Shown: positions 54,574 through 64,000 of the stretch, in pieces
Layout of the letters: every line of letters begins with the position of its first letter
How positions within the stretch are numbered: the first letter of the stretch is position 1
Source: Hordeum vulgare subsp. vulgare
Taxonomy: Eukaryota > Streptophyta > Magnoliopsida > Poales > Poaceae
NCBI RefSeq assembly: GCF_904849725.1
Contig: NC_058520.1
Location: forward strand, 397,371,993 to 397,435,992
Direction: 5' to 3'
Length of the DNA stretch: 64,000 bases
Program-made: the position numbers and the translations under genes
The notes under the pieces: model-generated
Database searches by the model: none
The model's input: the letters and a program-made list of their open reading frames with translations, nothing else
What the model was told of the DNA's origin: nothing

Positions 54574-56320
54574 TGTTGGGGAACGTAGTAGTAATTCAAA
54601 ATTTTCCTATGTCACACCAAGATCTCTCTAGGAGAAACAAGCAACGAGCAAAGGAGTAGAACATCTTCATAACTTTCAAGTTTGCTAAGCGGAAGCGTTA
54701 CTATGAATTTGGTTGATGGAGTCGTACTCGTAGCGATTCAGATCGCGGAAGATTCTGATCTAAGCGCCAAACAACGACGCCTCCACGTTCAACACAAGTG
54801 CATCCCGGTGACCTCTCCTTCAGCTTGATCCAGCAAGGAGAGAGGAGAAGTTGAGGGAGAGCTCTGGTAGCAAAACGGCGTGGTGACGGTGGAGCTGCGT
54901 GGTCCTCCGACAGGGCTTCGCCAAGCGCTACGGAGAATGAGGAGGAGGAGTGGTAGGGTTGCGCCAAGGGAGAGATGAAATTGTGTGTCTAGCAGCCCCA
55001 AACCCTTGCATATATATAGGAGGAGGAGGAGGAGGGCCGGCCACCCTAGGGTTTCCCCTAGGTGGTGCGACGGCCAAGAGGAGGAGGGCAGCGCCCTAGG
55101 GGTGGGCTTGCCGCCCATGGCAGTCCCCCATGCCCTAGGGTTTGGTCCCCTTAGCCCCTTGTGCGCCTTGGGCCCTTGGTGGTGGCGCACCAGCCCATCA
55201 AGGGGATGGTTCCAATCCACTGTTGGCCCACCTAGCCCTTCGGGGCTGGTGGCCCCTCCCGGTGGACCCCCGAAACCCTTCCGGTGGTTCCCCTACAATA
55301 CTGATGATTCCGAAACATTTCCGGCGATCAAATCTCCACTTCCTATATATGAATCTTTACCTCCGGACCATTCCGGAGCTCCTTGTGATGTCCGAGATCT
55401 CATCGTGGACTCCGAGCTACCTTCAATTACCACATACTATTCCCATTACAACTCTAGCATCATCGAACCTTAAGTGTGTAGACCCTACGGGTTCGGGAAC
55501 CATGCATGCATGACCGAGACACCTCTCCGGTCAATAAACAACAGCGGGATATGGATACCCATGTTGGCTCCCACATGTTCCACGATGATCTCATCGGATG
55601 AACCACGATGTCAGGGATTCAATCAATCCCGTATACAATTCCCTTTGTCTACCGGTATGATACTTGCGCGAGATTCGATCATCGGTATCCCTATACCTTG
55701 TTCAATATCGTTATCGGCAAGTCTCTTTACTCGTTCCGTAACACATCATCCCGTGGCTAACTCCTTAGTCACATTGAGCTCAGTATGATGAGCATTACTG
55801 AGTGGGACCAGAGATACCTCTCTGTCACACGGAGTGACAAATCCAAGTCTCGATTCATACCAACCCAACAGACACTTTCGGAGATACCTGTAGTGCACCT
55901 TTATAATCACCCAGTTATGTTGTGACATTTGATACACCCAAAGCACTCCTACGGTATTCGGGAGTTGCACAATCTCATGGTCTAAGGAAATGATACTTGA
56001 TATTAAAAAAGCTTTAGCAGACGAACAATACGATCTAGTGCTATGCTTAGGATTGGATCTTGTCCATCACATCATTCTCCTAATGATGTGATCATGTTAT
56101 CAATGACATCCAATGTCCATGATCGGGAAAGCATGACCATCTATTGATCAACGAGCTAGCCAACTAGAGGCTCACTAGGGACACATTGTGGTCTATGTAT
56201 TCACACATGTATTACGGTTTCCGATTAATACAATTATAGCATGAATAATAGACAATTATCATGAACTAGGAAATATAATAATAACCACTTTATTATTGCC
56301 TCTCGGGCATATTTCCAACA
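54574..56320 (-). repeat. 3' LTR of Angela-like element
   Basis: Plus strand begins TGTTGGGGAACGTAGTAGTA and ends GGCATATTTCCAACA. A TATATATA box at 55011-55018 (minus strand CCTATATATATGCAAG) marks its promoter region. Frames at 54700-55790 are chance translations. Confidence 0.9.
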
Positions 56321-56344
56321 GTCTCCCACTTGCACTAGACATGG

Positions 56345-56903
56345 TCTTCTCCATCCCTTGCATGTTGTAGTTCATCACAAAGCCCTTATAGCTAGGTGGA
56401 TGCGACTCCAGGATTCTGTCAATCACCGCGTCATCTGGAAGTTCAACTCCCAGCTGAGACAAGCGGTTGAGCAACCCAAACATTCTGAGTATGTGCTCAC
56501 TGACAGACCCATTCTCCTCCATCATACAACTACAGAACTTGTCGGAGACTTCATATCTCTCGACCCGGGCATGAGCTTGAAAAACTAGTTTCAGATCTTT
56601 GAACATCTCATATGCTCCATGTTGCTCGAAATGCCTTTGGAGCCCCGGCTCTAAACTATAAAGCATGCCGCACTGAACCAGGGAGTAGTCATCAATCCGT
56701 GACTGCCACACGTTCTGGATGTCCTAGGCTGCCACAGTAACGGGAGGATCACCTAGCGGTGCATCAAGGACATAGCCCTTCTTGGAAGCAGTGAGGATGA
56801 GCTTGAAATTACAAGCCCGGTCCGCATAGTTGCTTCCATCATCTTTCAGCTTGGTTTTCTCTAGGAACGAGTTGAAGTTCAGTGGGACATTCGCGTGGGC
56901 CAT
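56345..56903 (-). pseudogene. Copia gag N-terminal part (Angela-like)
   Basis: From ATG 56903: MAHANVPLNFNSFLEKTKLK, then GSNYADRACNFKLILTASKK, a TAG at 56724-56726 (relatives have Trp), then VWQSRIDDYSLVQCGMLYSL, QRHFEQHGAYEMFKDLKLVF and SVSEHILRMFGLLNRLSQLG, to VMNYNMQGMEKTM. This is the Retrotran_gag_2 region of BARE/Angela gag. After about residue 190 the sequence passes straight into the polypurine tract and the LTR, so zinc knuckle and all pol are deleted in one step. The fused frame even reads on into the LTR (56259), which has no meaning. Confidence 0.88.
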
Positions 56904-58133
56904 TGGATCTACAATATTTGTAAAGACAATTCTTGACTAAGTTCATGATAATTAAGTTCACCTAATCAAATTATTTAATGAACTCCCACTTAGATAGACA
57001 TCCCTCTAGTCATCCAAGTGATGCATGATCCACGTCAACTAGCCCGTGTCCGATCATCACGTGAGACGGACTAGTCATCAATGGTGAGCATCTCCATGTT
57101 GATCATATCATCCATACGACTCATGTTCAACCTTTTGGACTCTCGTATTCCGAGGTCATGTGTGTACATGTTAGGCTCGTCAAGTCACGTAAGTGTTTTG
57201 CGTGTGTAAATCTGGCTTACACCAGTTGTATTCTAATGTTAGAATATATCACACCCGATCATCACGTGGTGCTTCGAGACAACGATCCTTCGCAAGGGTG
57301 CACACTTAGGGGAATACTTATCTCGAAATTTTAATGAGGGATCATCTTATCTTTGGTATCGTCATTCTAAGCAATAAGATGAAAAACATGATAAACATCA
57401 CATGCAATCATATACTGACATGATATGGCCATTATCATCTTGCTCCTTTGATTTCCATCTTCGGGGCACGACATGATCATCATTGTTACCGGCATGACAC
57501 CATGATCTCCATCATTGTGTCTCCGTTAAGTTGTCTCAGCAACTATTACTTCTACTACTATGGCTAATGGTTAGCAATAAAGTAAAGTAATCACATTGCG
57601 TTGTATCCCATACAATAAATTAAGACAACTCATATTGCTCCTGTCGGTTGTCATACTCATCAACATGCAAGTCGTGAATCCTATTACAAGAACATGATCA
57701 ATCTCATACATCACATATATAACATCACATCCTTTTGGCCATATCACATCACATAGCATACCATGCAAAAACAAGCTAGACGTCCTCTAATTGATGTTGC
57801 AAGTTTTACATGGATGATTTGGGTTTCTAGAAAAAACGCTTCTTACCTATGTGATAGCCACAACATTGATATGCCAATGCTATTTACCCTTCATAAGGAC
57901 CCTTTTCATCGAATCCAATTCGACTAAAGTGGGAGAGACAGACACCCGCTAACCACCTTATGCAACAAGTCCATGTCAGGTGATGGAACTAGTCTCACGT
58001 CAGCGTACATGTAAAGTCGGTCCGGGCCGCTTCTTCCCACAATACCGCCAAAAAAAGATTGGACTAGTAATGACAAGCAATTGACAAAATCATCGCCCAC
58101 AACTTTTGTGTTCTACTCGTGCATAGAATCTAC
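56904..58133 (-). other. Untranslated leader of Angela-like element
   Basis: 1.2 kb between gag and PBS without coding frames, as is usual for the long leader of BARE/Angela elements, where dimerisation and packaging signals lie. Many short ATG frames occur but none is conserved by eye. Confidence 0.7.
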
Positions 58134-58157
58134 GCCTAGAACCTGGCTCTAATACCA
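58134..58157 (-). other. Primer binding site of Angela-like element
   Basis: The minus strand reads TGGTATTAGAGCCAGGTTCT two bases inside the 5' LTR, one base from the perfect initiator tRNA-Met complement. Confidence 0.85.
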
Positions 58158-58158
58158 C

Positions 58159-59928
58159 TGTTGGGGAACGTAGTAGTAATTCAAAGTATTCCTACGTCAC
58201 ACCAAGATCTATCTTGGAGAAACCAGCAACGAGCAAAGGGGTAGAGCATCTTCATACCTTGAAGATCGCTAAGCAGAAGCGTTACTATGAACGCGGTTGA
58301 TGCAGTCGTACTCGCAGCAATTCAGATCGCGGAAGATTCCGATCTAAGCACAAAACAATGGCGCCTCCGCGTTCAACACACGTGCAGCCCGATGACGTCT
58401 CCTTCACCTTTATCCAGCAAGGAGAGAGGAGAAGTTGAGGGAGAGCTCCGGCAGCACGACGACATGGTGACGGTGGAGCTGCGTGGTACTCCGGTACGGC
58501 TTCGCCAAGCGCTACGGAGGACGAGGAGGATGAGAGGTAGGGCTGCACCGAGGGAGAGATGGACTTGTGTGTCTAGCAGCCCCAAACCCTTGCATATATA
58601 TAGGAGGAGGAGGCGGAGGGCCGGCCACCCTAGGGTTTCCCCTAGGTGGTGCGGTGGCCAAGAGGAGGAGGGACGACACCCTAGGGGTGGGCTTGCCACC
58701 CAAGGCAACCCCCCACGCCCTAGGATTTGGCCCCCTTAGCCCCTTGTGCGCCTTGGGACCTTGGTGGTGGCGCACCAGCCTGGTTCCCATCCACTTTTGG
58801 CCCAAGTAGCCCTTCGGGGTTGGAGGCCCCTCCCGGTGGACCCCCGGAACCCTTTCGGTGGTCCCGGTACAATACCGACGATTTCAAAACATTTCCGACG
58901 ATCAAATCTCCACTTCCTATATATGAATATTTACCTCCGGGCCATTCCGGAGCTCCTCGTGACGTCCGGGATCTCATCCGGAACTCTGAACAATCTTCGG
59001 TAACCACATACTATTCCCATTACAACTCTAGCATCATCTAACCATAAGTGTGTAGACCCTACGAGTTCGGGAACCATGCAGACATGACCGAGACACCTCT
59101 TCGGTCAATAAAAAATAGCGGGATCTGGATACCCATGTTGGCTCCCACATGTTCCACGATGATTTCATCAGATGAACCACAACGTCGGGGGTTCAATCAA
59201 TCCCGTATGCAATTCCCTTTGTCTACCGGTATGATACTTGCCCGAGATTCGATCGTCGGTATCCCTATACCTTGTTCAATCTCGTTATAGGCAAGTCTCT
59301 TTACTCGTTCCGTAACACATCATCCCGTGGCTAACTTGATAGAGGCGAAGTTGGATGTCCTCATCATAACTCCTTAGTCACATTGAGCTCAGTATGATGA
59401 TGCATTACCGAGTGTGCCCAGAGATACCTCTCCATCACATAGAGTGACAAATCCAGTCTCGATTCGTACAAACCCAACAGACACTTTCGGAGATACCTAT
59501 AGTGCACCTTTAAAATCATCGAGTTACGTTGTGACGTTTGATACACCCAAAGCACTCCTACGGTATCCGGGAGTTTCACATCTCATGGTCTAAGGAAATG
59601 ATACTTGACATTAAAAAATCTTTAGCACATGAACAATACGATCTAGTGCTATGCTTAGGATTGGGTCTTGTCCATCACATCATTCTCCTAATGATGTGAT
59701 CCCGTTATCAATGGCATCCAATGTCCATGATCAGGAAACCATGACCATCTATTGATCAACGAGCTAGCCAACTAGAGGCTCACTAGGGACACATTGTGGT
59801 CTATGTATTCACACATGTATTACGGTTTCCGATTAATACAATTATAGCACGAATAATAGACAATTATCATGAACTAGGAAATATAATAATAACCACTTTA
59901 TTATTGCATCTAGGGCATATTTCTAACA
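58159..59928 (-). repeat. 5' LTR of Angela-like element
   Basis: The partner of 54574-56320 with scattered base changes and small indels, for example an extra AACTTGATAGAGGCGAAGTT near 59334. TATATATA box at 58594-58601. Ends GGCATATTTCTAACA before the duplication CCTAG. Confidence 0.9.
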
Positions 59929-60515
59929 CCTAGGTGCCATGTGTGTTGAGCCACATGTTAACCTATGGAGCTAGTGTAAGGAAGCTGCATGAGTGCCCAA
60001 ATATGTACTACTTTAGAGTAGACCACATATTACAAAGTTCGATAAAACTATTTTGAGCAAGAGCTTGAACACCACTGACGTCTACTATGCAACATTATCT
60101 TGTAGATGTTGCTGGGCCTCCAAGTGCAGAGTTTTGTAGGACAACAACAAATTTTCCTCAAGTGGATGACATAAGATTTATCAATCTGTGCTAGGTGTAC
60201 GATGAAGATGGTCTCTCTCAAACAACCCTACAATCAAATACAAGAAATATCTTGTGTCCCCTATGTGATATGCAATTTCCACACATTGCACTAGTGAGGT
60301 CACCTCTGCACCCCCGGCTGCCAAATTGGAGTTCTTTATGTTACTCTTGCTGGTCTTGGATTACTAAGACTTGGTAGAACTCTCACATGACGGCTTGACG
60401 TAGAATGTTTCCTCTCATCTGGTGGCCTCAATCCCTTGCCAAACGACATATCGCTATTCTCGTCCCTACTGTGAGGAGTTAGACAGAAAAGATCTAAGTG
60501 GCCCAAGCATCCTCA

Positions 60516-60980
60516 TTAAAAGCAAAAGTGGGGTATGTTCTCATATTGGATGTCATATGGATCAGTAGTTCCCCTCCTTGCAGACTCATTGAGAATCCAT
60601 CTTCTCAATGATTTGGCCACATCAAGAGTAACACATGCACGTAAGTAGCCATCACCATGATCAAAGTGAATAAATGTAGCCTTTTTATCAATCTGCTTGG
60701 CTATAGCATTGTTCCATGTCTCATTCCGCAAGTTGAAGGGAAGATTCACTACCATGCCAAAACTTGCAGCTTGTTAAATTTAAGTTTAGACGGACACATG
60801 CACTCATTGAAATATGACAAGATCACCACATGTTTATTGATATGCTATGGCGATCTATCCCACACGCGATCCCTATCTCGTTTCATTGCAAATTCAGCAA
60901 CGAAATCATTCTCTACCACAATTCGAAAGATCGGCCCCTTAGAGCATCTCCAACAGCCGCCCCCAAAAGTGGCGCCCTAA
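60516..60980 (-). pseudogene. DUF4283-type protein fragment
   Basis: The minus strand reads IFRIVVENDFVAEFAMKRDR, a stop, then NKHVVILSYFNECMC and, after a frame change at about 60755, VNLPFNLRNETWNNAIAKQI, HFDHGDGYLRACVTLDVAKS and YDIQYENIPHFCF. This is the DUF4283 domain running up to the start of a zf-CCHC_4 knuckle, as in ORF1 of plant LINEs and related retroelement proteins; the knuckle itself is lost. It lies inside LTR L as an insertion of about 0.8 kb. Confidence 0.75.
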
Positions 60981-61737
60981 AATAATTTTACAACATCATT
61001 TCAGTAATTTTAGCTCGTCGTGACCGATTCAGTCCAGCAGAAGCCCTAATTCGGCAGCAATGGAAAATTATATAGATGCACTAGTTCGGAGAAGAGATGG
61101 TGATACAAGTGTAGTATGGATGGTAGATATAGGTTTTTGTAATCTGAAAATATAAAAATGGCAAGGTAACAAGTGTAAAACAGTGAGAAAAACATTGTAT
61201 AAATGTCTAGAAATAAGGCCTAGGGTTCAATCTTTCACTAGTGCAATCTCTCAACAATGCTAACATAGTAGAATCATATATAATCCCTCAACATGCAACA
61301 AAGAATCACTCCAAAGTTAATAAGTAGCGGAGAACAAAAGATAAAATTGTTATAGGTAGTAGAACCACCTCAAAGTTATTCTTTTCGATCAACCTTTTGA
61401 GCTATTCCTATAAGTGTCACAAACACCCCTAGAGTTCGTAATAAAATAACAGCAATGATACATATCAATCAACCCTAATGTCACCTAGATACTGCAATGT
61501 CCCCTCAAGTATCCGTGGGTAGATTATGCGACATGCATCAAACAATTTCAGATCTATCATATTCAATTCAATGCCAAGAACTTCAAATAGTACACCAAGA
61601 TTTCTATCGGAGAACATAGTATGAAAACGTGCAATCAACCCTATGCATAGATTCCCAAGGTCACCGAAATCCACAAGTTGATTCCATAACATATATCAAG
61701 TGAATCAATAGAATACCCCATTGTCGCCACGGGTTTC

Positions 61738-63265
61738 TGATACGTCCATTTTGCATCATGTTTTCATGTTGATATTTATCGTTTCTTTGGCTGTTATTTC
61801 ACTTCACGGTACAATTCTTATGCCTTTTCTCTCTTATTTTGCAAGGTTTACATGAAGAGGGAGAATGTCGGCAACTGGAATTCTGGCCTGAAAGTGGAGC
61901 AAAGTTGAGATACCTATTCTGGGCAACTCCAAACGCTGTAAAAATCAATGAGGATTTTTTTTCCAGATTTATAAAAAATATTGGGCCGAAGTGCCAGAGG
62001 GGCACCAGGGGTTGGACACAAGCCTGCACGGCACGGCCACCCCCCCAGGCCGCGCCATGAGGGCTTGTGGGCAGCCTGCTGGCCCACTTGCCCCCTCTTC
62101 TGCTATATGAAGTGTTTCATCGACGAAAAAATGAGGGAGGAGCTTTTTCGTGGATTCGCCGCTGTCACGAGGCGGAACTTGAGCAGAACCAATCTAGAGC
62201 TCCGGCAGGATGATCCTACCGGGGAAACTTCCCTCCCGGAGGGGGAAATCGTCACCATCGCCACCATCGTCATCACCAACACTCCTCTCATCGGAGGGGA
62301 CTCGTCACCATCAACATCTTCATCAGCACCATCTCATCTCCAAACCCTAGTTCATCACTTGTAACCAATCTCCGTCTTGCGACCCGATTGGTACTTGTAA
62401 GGTTGCGAGTAATGTTGATTACCCTTTGTAGTTGATGCTAGTTGGATTATTTGGTGGAAGAGTTTATGTTCAGATCCTTGATGCTACTAATTACCTCTCT
62501 GGTCATGAATATGATTATGCTTTGTGAGTAGTTACTTTTGTTCCTGAGGACATGGGATAAGTCATGCTAATAGTAGTCATGTGAATTTAGTATTCGTTTA
62601 GTGATTTGATGTGTTGTATGTTGTTTTTTCCTCTAGTGGTGTTATGTGAACGTCGACTACATAACACTTCACCATTATTTGGGCCTAGAGTAAGGCATTG
62701 GGAAGTAGTAAGTAGATGATGGGTTGCTAGAGTGACAGAAGCTTAAACCATAGTTTATGCGTTGCTTCGTTAGGGGTTGATTGGATCCACTAGTTTAATG
62801 CTATGGTTAGACTTTGTCTTAATTCTTCTTTCGTAGTTGCGGATGCTTGCGAGAGGGGTTAATCATAAGTGGGATGCTTGTCCAAGTAAGGGCAGTACCC
62901 ACGAGCTGGTCCACCCACATATAAAACTATCAAAGTAACGAACGCGAATCATATGCACATGATGAAACTAGCATGACAGAAATTCCCGTGTGTCCTCGGG
63001 AGCGTTTTTTCCCTATAAGACTTTGTACAGGCTTGTTCCTTGCTACAAAAGGGATTGGGCCACTTTGCTGCACCGTTCCTACTTTTGTTACTTGTTGCTT
63101 GCAACGAATCATCTCACCACACAATCACTTGTTACCGACAATTTTAGTGCGTGCAGATTTTTCCTTGTTCAAAACCACTTGTCAGATCCTTCTGCTCCTC
63201 GTTGGGTTTGACACTCTTACTTATCGAAAGGACTACAATTGATCCCCTATACTTGTGGGTCATCA
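61738..63265 (+). mobile_element. Solo LTR of a gypsy element inside LTR L
   Basis: 1528 bp from TGATACGTCCATTTTGCATC to CCTATACTTGTGGGTCATCA, with target duplication GTTTC (61733-61737) / GTATC (63266-63270), one mismatch. Typical marks are GCAAGGTTTACATGAAGAGG near the start and the GATCCCCTATACTTGTGGG end. A TATA-like GCTATATGAAG sits at 62102-62109. It has no internal domain, so it is a solo LTR. Sabrina/Fatima/WHAM-type family. The frames at 61981-62364 and 62973-63242 are inside the LTR and not genes. Confidence 0.85.
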
Positions 63266-63445
63266 GTATCCACATGCAATACATACATCAAGTGTTCTCA
63301 AATCCAATATTCAATCCGACATAACGAGATCTCAAAGGGAAAAATTCAATTCATCTCAAAAAGATAGCAAAGGAAGAACAACATATGATCCAACTATATT
63401 AACAAAGAGCGAGATACATCAAGATCGGGACATCTCAATAACACC

Positions 63446-63472
63446 AGAGAGAGAGAGAGAGAGAGAGAGAGA
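63446..63472. repeat. GA microsatellite
   Basis: 27 bp of GA repeats within LTR L (on the LTR's own strand, a CT tract upstream of the leader). Confidence 0.9.
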
Positions 63473-64000
63473 TCAAACACATAGCTACTGGTACATACCC
63501 TCAGCCCTGAGGGTGAACTACTCACTCCTCGTCATGGCCTCCATCGGGTTGATGAAGATGGCCATCGGAGATGATTTCCCCCTCCGGCAGGGTATTGGAA
63601 ACGCTACAGATGGGATTTTCATCAATACAAAGAGTTGTAGTGGCAGAGCGGAAGTTCTTTATTTATTTTTAAGGTTTTTGGTATATATAGGATTTTTCAG
63701 CATTGGAATCAAGCCAAACGAAGCCATGTGGGCCCCACAAGCCATCAGTGTGCACCCAGGGGGTGGGTGCACCATGTTGGATTGTGGCCCACATGTGGCT
63801 CCCCTCTGGTGGATCTTCGCTCAAATATTGCTCATATGTTCCACAAAAAATCGTCAATTTTTTTGGGCGATTCCGAGAACTTTCATTTTCTGCCCGAAAA
63901 ACAACAACACGGTAATTTTGATGCAAATAACGTCAGTCTGAGTTAGTTCTAAATAAATCACAAAAAGTGCATCAAATCCATATAAAATATTGTAAACATA

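Larger units (their letters stand above)
54574..59928 (-). mobile_element. Angela/BARE-like copia deletion derivative
   Basis: Two LTRs (54574-56320, 1747 bp; 58159-59928, 1770 bp) enclose an internal domain of only 1.8 kb. The 5-bp target duplication CCTAG is perfect on both sides (54569-54573 and 59929-59933). In element orientation the LTR starts TGTTGGAAATATGCCC, as Angela/BARE/WIS elements do, and ends CCCCAACA. Next to the right LTR is the PBS TGGTATTAGAGCCAGG, and next to the left LTR the purine tract CAAGTGGGAGAC. Only the N-terminal half of gag remains; protease, integrase and RT are gone, so it is non-autonomous or dead. Confidence 0.93.
60076..64000 (-). repeat. Gypsy LTR L, interrupted and running off the window
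   Basis: Starts TGACGTCTACTATGCAACAT and contains CTCCAAGTGCAGAGTTTTGT, GATGAAGATGGTCTCTCTCA, CCTAATGTCACCTAGATACT and CATAGCTACTGGTACATACC, all of which I know from a Triticeae gypsy LTR lying on the minus strand. It is interrupted by a DUF4283-type fragment (about 60259-61056) and by a solo LTR (61738-63265). The tail 63520-63990 resembles 4915-5385 of the F LTR, so the two families are related. A minus-strand TATA box (TATATATA) lies at 63679-63686. The right end is outside the window. Confidence 0.6.

Noticed and set aside
56259..56345. Gag frame reading into the LTR as a novel fusion protein
   Set aside because: The reading passes through the polypurine tract and LTR start by chance after a deletion.
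62973..63242. 89-codon frame near the right end
   Set aside because: Lies wholly inside a solo LTR with defined ends and TSD; no domain and typical of LTR sequence.

Overview
This window is plant nuclear DNA. It is almost certainly a gene-poor intercalary region of a Triticeae genome (wheat, barley, Aegilops or a relative). It contains no intact host gene, rRNA or tRNA. Nearly all of it is layered transposable elements: Ty3/gypsy and Ty1/copia LTR retrotransposons, CACTA DNA transposons and Stowaway MITE debris. Several LTRs look like Triticeae families I know (Angela/BARE and Maximus copia elements; Sabrina/Fatima/WHAM-type gypsy elements). Family names come from memory of their LTR sequences and should be confirmed against a repeat library.

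Layout. 1-3062: intron-rich gene debris with one clear exon of the LCB2 subunit of serine palmitoyltransferase (broken by a stop), a Stowaway MITE and a CACTA 3' end. 3063-6104: a minus-strand gypsy element 'F' (decayed gag, decayed PBS, LTR). 6105-45709: a chromovirus-like (Tekay-type) element 'A' inserted into F's LTR. A's 5' LTR holds a mini-CACTA (10072-25596, TSD AGA). That holds a solo LTR of family 'S' (10257-25435, TSD GTCCC). That in turn holds a full-length minus-strand Tekay-type gypsy element 'G' (10885-24549, TSD TCTTC/TCTTA). A rearrangement then duplicated part of S together with the mini-CACTA end, the A LTR end and the A leader, so S gag-protease, a second S LTR and a second A LTR end/PBS lie at 26234-33461. 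A 9.4-kb CACTA (34119-43490, TSD ATT) sits in the internal domain of A, and A's 3' LTR starts at 43607.

45710-51867: 3' part of a third gypsy element 'H', with a pre-gag ORF, a gag with several zinc knuckles and a long LTR. 51868-54485: minus-strand Maximus-like copia (gag, PBS, 5' LTR). 54574-59928: Angela-like copia deletion derivative with TSD CCTAG. 60076-64000: a minus-strand gypsy LTR ('L') broken by a DUF4283-type fragment and by a solo LTR (61738-63265).

Main lead: elements G, A and H are three different LTR families, yet each has (i) the same partly palindromic ~50-bp motif in its LTR and (ii) a related accessory ORF in front of gag (intact in G, 251 aa; decayed in A and H). In A this ORF and the LTR ends are all that remain, with no gag-pol. 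The other gypsy families in the window (F, S, L) show neither. This suggests a shared LTR-motif plus accessory-ORF module in a group of grass gypsy elements; its function is unknown to me. No reading frame in the gag-pol parts is fully intact, and many stops look like C-to-T decay of methylated sites.
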